Below are positions 1-8,238 of a DNA stretch of 64,000 nucleotides, one piece after another. This stretch comes from Streptomyces pseudovenezuelae (lineage in GTDB: Bacteria > Actinomycetota > Actinomycetes > Streptomycetales > Streptomycetaceae). The stretch covers positions 124,001 to 188,000 of the forward strand of contig NZ_JARXVH010000010.1 in NCBI RefSeq assembly GCF_029892565.1, written 5' to 3'. The translations under genes and the position numbers were made by a program. A model generated the notes under the pieces. The model ran no database searches. It was given only the letters and a program-made list of their open reading frames with translations, and was not told where the DNA came from. Numbering within the stretch: position 1 is the stretch's first letter; every line of letters starts with the position of its first letter.

Positions 1-151
1 CGAGCCGTCCCTCGAGGTCTTCAACGAGTCCAAGCAGGCGCTGCCGCTGAGCGACGTGGCGTTGCGGTACTACTTCACCGCGGACGGCGGCTCGTACGCC
101 TTCAACTGCGTCCAGGCGGCCGTCGGCTGCTCGAACATCGCGGAGACCTAG
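1..151 (+). CDS. 3' end of a secreted protein with a truncated CBM3-like cellulose-binding module
   Basis: The window opens inside this gene, in the frame starting at base 2, and it ends at TAG 149-151. The 49 visible residues include LSDVALRYYFT followed by FNCV and GCSNI, which resembles the first third of a family 3 carbohydrate-binding module (LSDV.LRYYFT pattern). Full CBM3 domains run about 80-90 residues; here the frame stops soon after GCSNI, so the module lacks most of its later strands. The stop coincides with the end of an opposing broken gene (148-285), which suggests a rearrangement junction. The upstream domain, probably catalytic, lies outside the window. Confidence 0.6.
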   Translation, partial: EPSLEVFNESKQALPLSDVALRYYFTADGGSYAFNCVQAAVGCSNIAET

Positions 152-285
152 GCGTCCGTGATGTCGTCCACGTGGGAGCGGCCGGCGTTCAGCGCCTCGA
201 CGACGGTGCTGTTGCGGTCGAGACCGACGACTCTCAGTCCGGCCGCCGCGGCCGAGCGGGCCAGGGGTATTCGTACAACCCTCGA
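148..285 (-). pseudogene. Remnant of a nucleotide-sugar (UDP-glucose/UDP-ManNAc type) dehydrogenase N-terminus
   Basis: Reading the minus strand from about 285 to TAG 148-150 gives an in-frame peptide with PLARSAAAAGLRVVGLDRN, then VVEALNAGRSHVDD. This matches the N-terminal NAD-binding fold of nucleotide-sugar dehydrogenases (xxVVGLGYVGLPLA...GxDxN...LNxGxSHVDD). The GLGYVG loop itself is missing (VVRIPLA is found instead), there is no start codon, and everything after the SHVDD segment is lost. It is a decayed fragment and not a working gene. Its 3' break falls at the point where the CBM3 gene on the other strand is cut. Confidence 0.5.
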
Positions 286-390
286 CGCACGTTGTGTGTC
301 ACCCGTTACCGACAGCCATAAGCGGAACGGGAAACGGAACAGCAGCGGACGCAGAAACGGAAGCCGTGGAACCGGTCCCGCATCACCCGC

Positions 391-1407
391 TCACACCGCC
401 CGCCACGCCTCCAGCGCCAGCCCCGGCTCGTCCTTGCGGCGGGTGACGAGCAGCTGTCCCGTCGACGGGGAGAGCGTCGCCGCCACCACCCGGTCCTCCT
501 CGTCCACCGCGAGTGACACCTCGGCGTCGGCGGGGAGTTGGGGTCCGGACTCGGTCCACCAGGCGCCCGCCGACTCCAGTTCGGTCGGGTACGCGGCGAA
601 GGCGACCCGCCCGCTCGCCGAGCGCTGGGCGATCAACGTACAGTCGTGGCCGTCGAGTTCGCAGCGCACGGCACAGACCCGGCCGGGCCCGGCGGAGGAC
701 AGCAGCGCGGCCGGTTTGCCGCCGGGGCGCCAGGCGCACAGGTCGCCCGACTGGTCGGTGTAGAAGAGCGTGGTGCTGTCGGGCGAGGTGGCGAGGGCGT
801 ACAGGGTGCCCGGGCGGACCGGGGTCTCCAGCGCCTCCGCCAGTACGGGCGTCGCGCCCGCCTTCTCCTGCCGCCAGTGCACGATGCCGCCGGGGACGGC
901 CGCGTACAGCTCGATGCGCCCGGACTCCCCCGTCACCGCCGCCAGGTCCTCCTCGACCTTGCTCCCCTTGAGGTCGCGCCAGGGCCCCCAACCGCCCTTC
1001 TCCTTCTGGGCGAGCATGCTCACCCCTCGCCCCCGGTTGCGCACGAAGACATGGGCGCGGCCCTGGGCGTCCACCGCGACGGCGGGCGTACCGGTGACGT
1101 CGCCCTTCTTGTTCGGGTGCCCGATCGGCACCCAGTCGAGCGCGGCCAGCCGGGGCCGGTAGTGGGTGGAGTGCACGAGGCCGGCCTCGCCGGCGACGGT
1201 GGGCCGCCATGAGACCAGATGGGCGTAGCAGTCGGGGCCGTGGCCGACCGCGGGCACCGCCGTCAGTTTCTGGTTGCCGCCGACCGTCTGCGCGGATGCC
1301 CAGGGGCCGCCCGGCAGGCGCTCCGCCCGGCACAGGAGGGCCTCGTCCGTCGGCAGGTAGACACTGAGCCGGCCGTCGCGGCCGCGTATGAACCAGTCGC
1401 CGTTCAC
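391..1407 (-). CDS. Uncharacterised beta-propeller (PLL/tachylectin-like) protein
   Basis: The 338-residue protein starts at GTG 1407. It has no signal peptide and no membrane segment. Its sequence is built from repeating units of about 45-50 residues with Trp/Gly-rich strands (for example GTPAVAVDAQGRAHVFVRN, then TLYALATSPDSTTLFYTD), which is the look of a lectin-like or sialidase-like beta-propeller. No catalytic motif is visible. Similar propellers bind glycans or act as interaction platforms, but I cannot assign a ligand. The RBS is weak, so the start is uncertain. The next gene (1551) is divergent, with 143 bp between them. Confidence 0.6.
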   Translation of the reverse strand: MNGDWFIRGRDGRLSVYLPTDEALLCRAERLPGGPWASAQTVGGNQKLTAVPAVGHGPDCYAHLVSWRPTVAGEAGLVHSTHYRPRLAALDWVPIGHPNKKGDVTGTPAVAVDAQGRAHVFVRNRGRGVSMLAQKEKGGWGPWRDLKGSKVEEDLAAVTGESGRIELYAAVPGGIVHWRQEKAGATPVLAEALETPVRPGTLYALATSPDSTTLFYTDQSGDLCAWRPGGKPAALLSSAGPGRVCAVRCELDGHDCTLIAQRSASGRVAFAAYPTELESAGAWWTESGPQLPADAEVSLAVDEEDRVVAATLSPSTGQLLVTRRKDEPGLALEAWRAV

Positions 1408-1550
1408 CGGTTCACTCTAAGCGGCAGCCCGCACTCCGCGCGGCCCGGCCCCGCCCGATCACCCGCGCAGGGCCGGTCGGGTGGGGGCGATCGGCGCCGA
1501 GGGGGCAGGCTGGTCCCCAGCAGACGCCGTACGAGAAGGAAGTCGACCTC

Positions 1551-2441
1551 ATGACCGACAAGCTCACCGTGGGTGTCCTGGGCACGGGCATCATGGGGGC
1601 CGCGATGGCCCGCAACCTCGCCCGCGCCGGACACACCGTCCGCGCCTGGAACCGCACCCGCGCCAAGGCCGAGCCGCTCGCCACCGACGGCGTCCGGGTC
1701 ACCGACACGCCCGCCGAGACGGTCGAGGGCGCCGATGTGATCCTGACCATGCTCTACGACGGTCCGACCACCCTCGACGTCGTCCGCGAGGCGGCCCCCG
1801 CGCTGCGTCCCGGTGTCACCTGGGTGCAGTCGACCACCGCCGGCCTCGACGGGATCGTCGAGCTCGCCGCGCTCGCCCGCGAGCACGGCCTGGTCTTCTA
1901 CGACGCCCCCGTGCTCGGCACCCGCCAGCCCGCGGAGGCCGGTCAGCTGACCGTGCTGGCGGCCGGTCCTGTCGAGGGGCGGGCGGTGGTCGAGCCGGTG
2001 TTCGACGCGGTCGGCGCGCGCACGATGTGGACCGGCGAGGACGGCGGGGCGGGCACCGCGACCCGGCTGAAGCTGGTGGCCAACAGCTGGGTGCTCGCGG
2101 CCACGGCGGCGGCCGGTGAGGTGCTGGCACTGTCGCAGGCCCTCGACGTCGACCCGCAGCACTTCTTCGACCTCATCGCCGGCGGCCCGCTCGACATGGG
2201 CTACCTCAAGGCGAAGACGGCGATGATCCTGGAGGACCGGCTGACCCCGGCCCAGTTCGCGGTCGCCACCGCGGGCAAGGACGCCCGTCTGATCGTCGAG
2301 GCCGGCCGGCAGCACGGCGTACGCCTGGACGTGGCCACCGCGAGCGCCGAGCGCATGGAGAGGGCGGCGGCGCAGGGTCACGCGGACGAGGACATGGCCG
2401 CGGCGTACTTCGCGAGCTTCGACGAGAAGCCGGTGGAGTGA
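1551..2441 (+). CDS. NAD(P)-dependent beta-hydroxyacid dehydrogenase family oxidoreductase
   Basis: The 296-residue protein belongs to the 6-phosphogluconate dehydrogenase/3-hydroxyisobutyrate dehydrogenase superfamily. Residues 6-15 carry the dinucleotide-binding motif GVLGTGIMGA, followed by an acidic/basic loop (NRTRAK) that suggests NADP preference. A central GG-rich segment and the conserved lysine region (LKLVANSW, about residues 173-180) form the all-helical C-terminal domain. Family members reduce or oxidise small beta-hydroxyacids such as tartronate semialdehyde or succinic semialdehyde, or act as imine reductases; the substrate cannot be told from sequence. ATG 1551 follows AAGGAAG. 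Confidence 0.85.
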   Translation: MTDKLTVGVLGTGIMGAAMARNLARAGHTVRAWNRTRAKAEPLATDGVRVTDTPAETVEGADVILTMLYDGPTTLDVVREAAPALRPGVTWVQSTTAGLDGIVELAALAREHGLVFYDAPVLGTRQPAEAGQLTVLAAGPVEGRAVVEPVFDAVGARTMWTGEDGGAGTATRLKLVANSWVLAATAAAGEVLALSQALDVDPQHFFDLIAGGPLDMGYLKAKTAMILEDRLTPAQFAVATAGKDARLIVEAGRQHGVRLDVATASAERMERAAAQGHADEDMAAAYFASFDEKPVE

Positions 2442-2526
2442 GCGCGGTGAGGTGAGCGGGGTCGGGTGGGTGAGCAAGGGGAGTGAGGGGGGAGCCGGCG
2501 CAGCTCCGCCGTGCGAACCTGGCCGT

Positions 2527-2901
2527 ATGGACGAGAACACTCCCCTGCTCCTGATCGTCGACGCCGCGAACGTCGTCGGGTCGGTGCCCGACGGCTGGTG
2601 GCGGGACCGGCGGGGTGCCGCGGAACGGTTGCGGGACAGGCTGGCCGCGGACGGGCTCCCGGGGCACGCCGGTCCCGTGGAGATCGTCCTGGTGGTCGAG
2701 GGCTCGGCCCGCGGTCTGGAGTCCGTGCCCGGCGTCGACGTCGAGTCCGCGCCGGGCAGCGGGGACGACCACATGGTCGACCTGGTCGCCCGGGCCGGGG
2801 AACGCCACGTCATGGTGGTCACGGCGGACCGCGAACTACGGCGCAGGGTCACGGAGTTGGGCGCGGAGGTCACGGGACCGCGCACGGTCCGGCCCGCCTA
2901 G
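2527..2901 (+). CDS. Small NYN/PIN-like domain protein
   Basis: The 124-residue protein starts at ATG 2527, chosen over an upstream in-frame GTG because the conserved part begins at LLLIVDAANVVGS. This opening VDAxN motif, followed by aspartates in GSGDDHMVDLV and the VVTADRELRRRV segment, matches NYN/PIN-fold ribonuclease-like proteins (YacP-like), in which clustered aspartates bind metal. Streptomyces homologues are often labelled NTP pyrophosphohydrolase without proof. It follows the dehydrogenase by 85 bp on the same strand and converges on the glycosyltransferase gene, whose stop lies at 2902. Confidence 0.65.
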   Translation: MDENTPLLLIVDAANVVGSVPDGWWRDRRGAAERLRDRLAADGLPGHAGPVEIVLVVEGSARGLESVPGVDVESAPGSGDDHMVDLVARAGERHVMVVTADRELRRRVTELGAEVTGPRTVRPA

Positions 2902-4363
2902 TCACGGCACCCGCACGTACAGCACCGCCCCGTCCACCGCCCCTGCCTCCTCGTGCCCCGCAGCGAGCAGCCGCCGCCGGTCCGGCGCGTACGGCTGGCC
3001 GCGTGAGTCGTCGAGGACCAACGCCGGTGGGCGGTCGGTCAGTTCGGCGCGGAAGACCGGCCTGGTGCCTTCGACGGCGTACCGCTCCCCCACCTGCGGT
3101 CCGTCGCGGCCACCGCTGTGGTTCGTGAGGAGGCCTGCCGTGAGGTAGCGGCTGGCGAGGGTGCCGTCGGCGAGCCAGTACGTCTCCGGGTGCATCCCCC
3201 AGATCAGGACGCGCTCGCCGGGACCGGTCCGTCGGTCGACGGCGTCCGCGAGGCGGCGGGCGTGGTCGAGGCCGGGGCGGGGCGCGAGCAGTCCCCAGGC
3301 CAGGAAGAGGGCACAGCAGCAGGCGGAGGTGAACACCGCGGCCGACAGCCGTTCGCGGGGCAGGATCTGCAGCGCGGCGGTCGCCAACAGGGCCAGGGGC
3401 GGAATGAGTTGAAGGTAGTAGTGGCCGAAGAAGTGGAATCCGAGCAGGACCGCGTCGGCCGACGCGGCGAGCCACAGCCACAGGTCCGTCGCCCCCGTAC
3501 GGGCGATGCGCAGCACCCGTACGACCGGTGGGAGCAGCCCGGCGCAACCCGCCGCCAGGATCGCCGTGTTGGTCAATCCCCGTCCCAGGACATGGAGTTC
3601 GGAGCCGGTGAAGGAGGCGTACGCCCCCGATCCGGTGACCGTCCAGAACAGGAACCCGGCCGGGTCGGTCACCGCCGCCGAGCCCAGTACCGGCACCAGG
3701 AGGCCCGCGGCGAGCCGCAACAGCGGCCCCCGGCGCGTCCCGCACAGCCACAGCACCGGCAACAGCACGGCCCCGCCGGTCTGTTTGGCCAGGAAGGCGA
3801 AGGCGACGACCGCTCCGGCCGGGCCCCAGCGGCGGCGGTCCGCGCACCACATCGCGGCGGCGGTGCCCGCAGCATGAACACCTCGAAGCCGGCTGCCTGC
3901 GCGTCCTCGGGGTTGAGCCCGACGGAGACCAGCAGATACAGCACCCCGGCCGTGCGGCCCGCCGGGTCGCCCCAGCGGCGCCGGGCGAGGGAGGCGAGCA
4001 AGGCGGCGGTGAGGAGTTGGGCACCGATCGCCAACGCCCGTACCGGCGCGAGCGATTCGGAGCCGGCGAGGGCGAACGCCCCCTCGTACAGCCACGGTAC
4101 GAGGAGTGGCTTTCGGTCCACGACGGACTCGTAGAGCTGTCCGCCGTGCGCCAGCAACCGTGCCAGGACGGCGAGACAGCCCCGTCGGAGTTCCACAGCG
4201 GGTGGGCGAAGGAGGGGGCGCGGGTGGCGCAGACCAGTGTCGCGAGGAGGGGCAGCAGCCGTCTCCAGTAGGCGGGCCCGGGCCGCGCCGTGGACACGGA
4301 GCGTGGCGGGGCGAGGAGCTCGGCGCGCATGGGACGCACGCTGTCCGGCCCCGCAGTCCGCAC
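2902..4363 (-). pseudogene. GT39-like integral membrane glycosyltransferase, interrupted by two frameshifts
   Basis: Three minus-strand frames must be joined to obtain one protein. The N-terminus (MRAELLAPP, from about 4330) runs to FAHPLWNSDG. The frame then changes at the C4 run 4180-4183 into GCLAVLARLLAHGGQLYESVVDRKPLLVP and on to FEVFML. It changes again near 3875 into PGTAAAMWCADRR and on to the stop at 2902. Each shift is explained by one missing base in a GC run. The joined product, about 480 residues with 8-10 hydrophobic helices and a KPLLVPWLYEG loop, resembles ArnT/PMT-like glycosyltransferases that use polyprenyl-phosphate sugars. It is either a decayed gene or carries two consensus-sequence errors. 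Confidence 0.6.
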
Positions 4364-4428
4364 CTGAGCGGGACATACGGGGTCGTGGCGACAGGGCAGT
4401 TGACTACCGTTGGTGACTACTGCTCGTC

Positions 4429-4468
4429 ACTTCACGGATGCCTTCTCTACTTCACGGATGCTTTCTCT
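4429..4468. repeat. 20-bp tandem duplication across the permease stop codon
   Basis: Copy 1 (4429-4448) and copy 2 (4449-4468) differ at one base. The unit encodes the last codons of the permease (EKASVK) plus its stop. The gene therefore ends at the upstream copy, and a second EKASVK-stop lies just downstream in another frame. Confidence 0.8.
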
Positions 4469-5937
4469 TCGTGTGCGAGGCGGCTGTGGGTGCGGCCGTA
4501 GAAGAAGTACACGAAGAAACCGATGGCCATCCAGATGGCGAACCGGAGCCAGGTCTCGGCGGGCAGGTTGAGCATCAGCCACAGCGAGGCGAGCACCGAG
4601 ACGATCGGCAGGGCCGGCACCAGCGGGGTGCGGAAGGAGCGCTCCAGGTCGGGGCGGCTCCGGCGCAGGATGACGACGCTGATCGCGACGATGATGAAGG
4701 CGAAGAGCGTGCCGATGTTCACCAGTTCGGCGAGTTCGCTGAGGCTGGTGAAGCCCGCCACGATCGCGATGACGACACCGAGCAGGATGGTCGGCCGGTA
4801 CGGGGTGCGGAACTTCGGGTGGGTGTGCGAGAAGAACCGGGGCAGCAGGCCGTCGCGGCTCATCGCGAAGAACACCCGGGACTGGCCGAGCAGCAGGATC
4901 ATGCACACCGTGGTCAGGCCGACGGCGGCGCCGAAGCTGATCAGACCCGCGAACCAGGGGTGCCCGGTGGACTTGAAGGCGTCGGCGAGCGGGGCGTCGA
5001 TCGACAGCGAGCTGTACTTCTGCATGCCGGTCACCACGATCGACACGGCGACGTAGAGCGTGGTGCAGATGATCAGGGAGCCGATGATGCCGCGCGGCAC
5101 GTCCCGCTGCGGGTTGCGGGTCTCCTCGGCGGCGGTGGCCACGACGTCGAAGCCGATGAAGGCGAAGAAGACGACGGACGCGGCGGTGAAGACGCCCATG
5201 ACGCCGAAGTCGGAGGGCGCCCAGCCGAACATCAGCTGGATCAGCGGGGCCTTGAGGTTGCCGCCCGCCTCCACGGCCTGCGCCTTGGGGACGAACGGGT
5301 CGTAGTTGCTGCTCTTGATGAAGAAGGCGCCCGCGATGATGACGACGAGGACGACGGCCACCTTGATGGCGACGACGATCGTGGTGACCCGCGCGGAGAG
5401 CTTCATGCCGACCACGAGGATGGCGGTGAGCAGCAGTACCAGGGCGGCGGCGAGGATGTCGAAGCCGAACCCGGAGGCGCCGTCCCGGCCGCTGAGCGCC
5501 TCGGGCAGCTGCCAGCCCGCGTTGTCCAGCAGCGAGGCGATGTAGCCGGACCAGCCGACGGCCACCACCGCCGTCCCCAGGGCCAGTTCGAGGACCAGGT
5601 CCCAGCCGATGATCCAGGCGGGGAACTCACCGAGCGAGGCGTACGAGAAGGTGTACGCCGAGCCCGCGACCGGGACCGTCGAGGCGAACTCGGCGTAGCA
5701 GAGGGCGGCGAGCCCGCACACCACGCCGGCGACGACGAAGGACAGGGAGACGGCGGGTCCCGCGGTGTTCTTGGCGGCCGTGCCGGTGAGGACGAAGATG
5801 CCGGTGCCGATGATGACCCCGACGCCGAACACCGTCAGATCCAGTGCCGACAGGGACTTTCTGAGCGAATGTTCGGGTTCCTCGGTGTCCTTGATGGACT
5901 GTTCGATGTTCTTCGTCCTGAAGAGGGCGTTGCTCAC
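4447..5937 (-). CDS. APC-superfamily cationic amino acid permease
   Basis: A 496-residue integral membrane transporter. GTG 5937 is the chosen start because GGAGGT lies six bases upstream; a longer frame to 6054 has no support. The N-terminus (SIKDTEEPEHSLRKSLSALDL) leads into the family signature GVGVIIGTGIFVLTG and about 12-14 hydrophobic helices, with FAFIGFDVVATAAEET typical of the CAT (YfnA-like) subgroup. It probably exchanges or imports amino acids across the cytoplasmic membrane. S. coelicolor has a related gene (SCO6014) beside dxs, as I recall. The C-terminus LAHEEKASVK lies in a tandemly duplicated 20-bp stretch. Confidence 0.88.
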   Translation of the reverse strand: MSNALFRTKNIEQSIKDTEEPEHSLRKSLSALDLTVFGVGVIIGTGIFVLTGTAAKNTAGPAVSLSFVVAGVVCGLAALCYAEFASTVPVAGSAYTFSYASLGEFPAWIIGWDLVLELALGTAVVAVGWSGYIASLLDNAGWQLPEALSGRDGASGFGFDILAAALVLLLTAILVVGMKLSARVTTIVVAIKVAVVLVVIIAGAFFIKSSNYDPFVPKAQAVEAGGNLKAPLIQLMFGWAPSDFGVMGVFTAASVVFFAFIGFDVVATAAEETRNPQRDVPRGIIGSLIICTTLYVAVSIVVTGMQKYSSLSIDAPLADAFKSTGHPWFAGLISFGAAVGLTTVCMILLLGQSRVFFAMSRDGLLPRFFSHTHPKFRTPYRPTILLGVVIAIVAGFTSLSELAELVNIGTLFAFIIVAISVVILRRSRPDLERSFRTPLVPALPIVSVLASLWLMLNLPAETWLRFAIWMAIGFFVYFFYGRTHSRLAHEEKASVK

Positions 5938-5986
5938 GGGCGTACCTCCCACGCTGTGTCGTCCTCGACATGATCGAGAGGGGGCG

Positions 5987-6025
5987 ATGGGGGTCCCCCC
6001 GGTCGAGCAAAGCCGAGGCTGGGGG
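5987..6025. repeat. Streptomyces-type dispersed palindromic intergenic element
   Basis: The sequence GGTCCCCCCGGTCGAGC, then AAAGCCGAGGCTGGGGGAG, folds into an imperfect hairpin. I recognise this as a very common intergenic palindrome in Streptomyces genomes (CCCCC.CTCGAG...GAGAGTGGGGG type). It lies between the dxs terminator and the permease RBS. Its function is unknown; it may act as a terminator or an RNA-processing element. Confidence 0.55.
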
Positions 6026-6058
6026 AGCGTATGCCCCGGCGCGGACGGATTCACGCGG

Positions 6059-6102
6059 ATGGGCCACTTTCACCACCCTTGCCGGTGGTGAAAGTGGCCC
6101 AT
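6059..6102 (-). terminator. Terminator downstream of dxs
   Basis: This is a perfect 19-bp inverted repeat (6059-6077 against 6084-6102) with a six-base loop, just after the dxs stop codon at 6114. There is no T-run, as is usual for Streptomyces terminators. It separates dxs from the permease gene transcribed in the same direction. Confidence 0.75.
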
Positions 6103-6113
6103 TGCCGTGTACG

Positions 6114-8033
6114 TCAGTCCCGTGCGGGTTCGACCTCGCTCGCCGCACGGTCGTAGCGGCCGTCCAGCTTGGAGACCAGGCCGGTGACCTGACGGGCGAT
6201 GTCGGGTGCGGTGAGGCCGATCTCCGCCATGACCTCGGCGCGGGAGGCGTGGTCGAGGAAGCGGGGCGGGATGCCGAAGTCGCGCAGGGGCACGTCGACG
6301 CCCGCGTCGCGCAGGGCCTGCGCGATGGCCGAACCGACGCCGCCGACGCGGGAGTTGTCCTCGACGGTGACGACCACGCGGTGCCGCTCGGCGAGCGGGG
6401 CCATGGCCTCGTCCACCGGCTTGACCCAGCGCGGGTCGACGACGGTGGTGGAGATGCCCTGCTTGTCGAGGAGCCCTGCGATCTCCAGGCACATGGGGGC
6501 GAGGGCGCCCACCGAGACCAGGAGCACATCGGGCGTGTCGGTGCCGGGCTCGCGCAGTACGTCCATGCCGCCGACGCGTCCGACGGCGGGTACGGCGGGA
6601 CCGACCGCGCCCTTGGAGAAGCGCACCACGGTCGGCGCGTCCTCGACCTGCACGGCCTCGCGCAGCTGGGCGCGGACCTGGTCGGCGTCGCGCGGGGCGG
6701 CGAGCCTGAGGCCGGGGACGACCTGGAGGATCGACATGTCCCACATGCCGTTGTGGGAGGCGCCGTCGGTGCCGGTGACGCCGGCCCGGTCCAGCACGAA
6801 GGTGACGCCGCACTTGTGCAGGGCCACGTCCATCAGGACCTGGTCGAAGGCGCGGTTGAGGAAGGTGGCGTAGACGGCGAAGACGGGGTGGACGCCGCCG
6901 GTGGCGAGGCCGGCCGCGGAGACGGCGCCGTGCTGCTCGGCGATGCCGACGTCGTAGATCCGGTCGGGGAAGGCGTCCGCGAACTTCTTCAGGCCGACCG
7001 GCTGGAGCATCGCGGCGGTGATCGCGACGATGTCCTCGCGCTCCTTGCCGAGCGCGACCATCTCGTCGCCGAAGACGGAGGTCCAGTCGGCGCCGGAGGC
7101 CTTGATCGGCAGGCCGGTGTCGGGGTGGATGGGGCCGATGCCGTGGAAGCGGTCGGCCTCGTCCTGGAGGGCGGGCTGGTAGCCGCGGCCCTTCTCGGTG
7201 AGGCAGTGCACGATGACCGGGCCGCCGAAGCGCTTGGCGCGGGCGAGCGCCGACTCCAGGGCCTCGATGTCGTGGCCGTCGATGGGGCCGACGTACTTCA
7301 GGCCGAGGTCCTCGAACATGCCCTGCGGGGCGATGAAGTCCTTCAGCCCCTTCTTCGCGCCGTGCAGCGTCTCGTAGAGGGGCTTGCCGACGACCGGAGT
7401 ACGCCCCAGGAGGTCCTTGCCGCGGGCCAGGAAGCGCTCGTAGCCGTCGGTGGTCCGCAGGGTCGCCAGGTGGTTCGCGAGGCCGCCGATCGTCGGCGCG
7501 TAGGACCGCTCGTTGTCGTTGACGACGATCACGAGGGGGCGGTCCTTGGCGTCGGCGATGTTGTTCAGCGCCTCCCAGGCCATGCCGCCGGTGAGGGCGC
7601 CGTCACCGATCACGGCGACCACGTGGTCGTCGCGTTTCAGGATCTGGTTGGCCTTCGCGATGCCGTCGGCCCAGCCGAGGACGGTGGAGGCGTGGCTGTT
7701 CTCGATGACGTCGTGCTCGGACTCGGCCTGCGAGGGGTAGCCGGACAGGCCGCCCTTCATCTTCAGCTTCGAGAAGTCCTGCCGGCCGGTGAGCAGCTTG
7801 TGCACGTAGGACTGGTGCCCGGTGTCCCACAGCACCCGGTCCTTGGGGGACTCGAAGACTCGGTGCAGGGCGAGGGTCAGCTCGACCACCCCGAGGTTGG
7901 GGCCGAGGTGGCCGCCGGTCTTGGAGACCGCGTCGACGAGGAAGGTCCGGATCTCCTCGGCCAGCTGGTCCAGCTGCTCCAGGCTGAGCCGGTCCAGATC
8001 GCGCGGTCCCGTGATGCGGGTCAGCAGCGGCAC
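6114..8033 (-). CDS. dxs: 1-deoxy-D-xylulose-5-phosphate synthase
   Basis: A 639-residue thiamine-diphosphate enzyme that condenses pyruvate with glyceraldehyde 3-phosphate, the first step of the MEP isoprenoid pathway, in the cytosol. GTG 8033 is preferred because AGGAGG lies five bases before it and the protein then begins PLLTRITGPRDLDRL as in other actinobacteria. Visible motifs are the ThDP/Mg-binding GDGALTGGMAWEALNN, the N-terminal HLGPNLGVVELT, the transketolase pyrimidine-domain segment DRAGVTGTDGASHNG and the C-terminal VVTVEDNSRVGGVGS. Length matches the family. It stands alone between two strong hairpins. S. coelicolor has it at SCO6013 beside xylFGH, as I recall. Confidence 0.95.
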   Translation of the reverse strand: MPLLTRITGPRDLDRLSLEQLDQLAEEIRTFLVDAVSKTGGHLGPNLGVVELTLALHRVFESPKDRVLWDTGHQSYVHKLLTGRQDFSKLKMKGGLSGYPSQAESEHDVIENSHASTVLGWADGIAKANQILKRDDHVVAVIGDGALTGGMAWEALNNIADAKDRPLVIVVNDNERSYAPTIGGLANHLATLRTTDGYERFLARGKDLLGRTPVVGKPLYETLHGAKKGLKDFIAPQGMFEDLGLKYVGPIDGHDIEALESALARAKRFGGPVIVHCLTEKGRGYQPALQDEADRFHGIGPIHPDTGLPIKASGADWTSVFGDEMVALGKEREDIVAITAAMLQPVGLKKFADAFPDRIYDVGIAEQHGAVSAAGLATGGVHPVFAVYATFLNRAFDQVLMDVALHKCGVTFVLDRAGVTGTDGASHNGMWDMSILQVVPGLRLAAPRDADQVRAQLREAVQVEDAPTVVRFSKGAVGPAVPAVGRVGGMDVLREPGTDTPDVLLVSVGALAPMCLEIAGLLDKQGISTTVVDPRWVKPVDEAMAPLAERHRVVVTVEDNSRVGGVGSAIAQALRDAGVDVPLRDFGIPPRFLDHASRAEVMAEIGLTAPDIARQVTGLVSKLDGRYDRAASEVEPARD

Positions 8034-8184
8034 CCGTGCCTCCTTGCAGTAAAAGCTGTTGCCGGGCTTGTCGAGTCTAATGTTCCGTCTTTGCGGACCG
8101 CGCCCGGGCTGTGCGTCGTACGTCACGCGATCGGCTGTACCCAAGAACACCTTTACCTATGACACGACGGTTTTCCCGGGCGCA

Positions 8185-8223
8185 CGACAAAGCCCGGCAC
8201 CTGTGGAGTGCCGGGCTTTGTCG
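8185..8223 (-). terminator. Terminator downstream of xylH
   Basis: A perfect 16-bp stem (8185-8200 with 8208-8223) and a seven-base loop lie 15 bp past the xylH stop. It would stop xylFGH transcripts from entering dxs. Confidence 0.8.
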
Positions 8224-8238
8224 TACCGAGTGGGACTG

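Noticed and set aside
8034..8150. Longer dxs start at 8150
   Set aside because: GTG 8033 has AGGAGG at ideal spacing, and the extra 39 residues do not look like Dxs.
5970..8162. Open plus-strand frame of 730 codons opposite dxs
   Set aside because: Low-complexity Asp/Gly/Val-rich translation with no family pattern, fully opposed to dxs, which has all its motifs.
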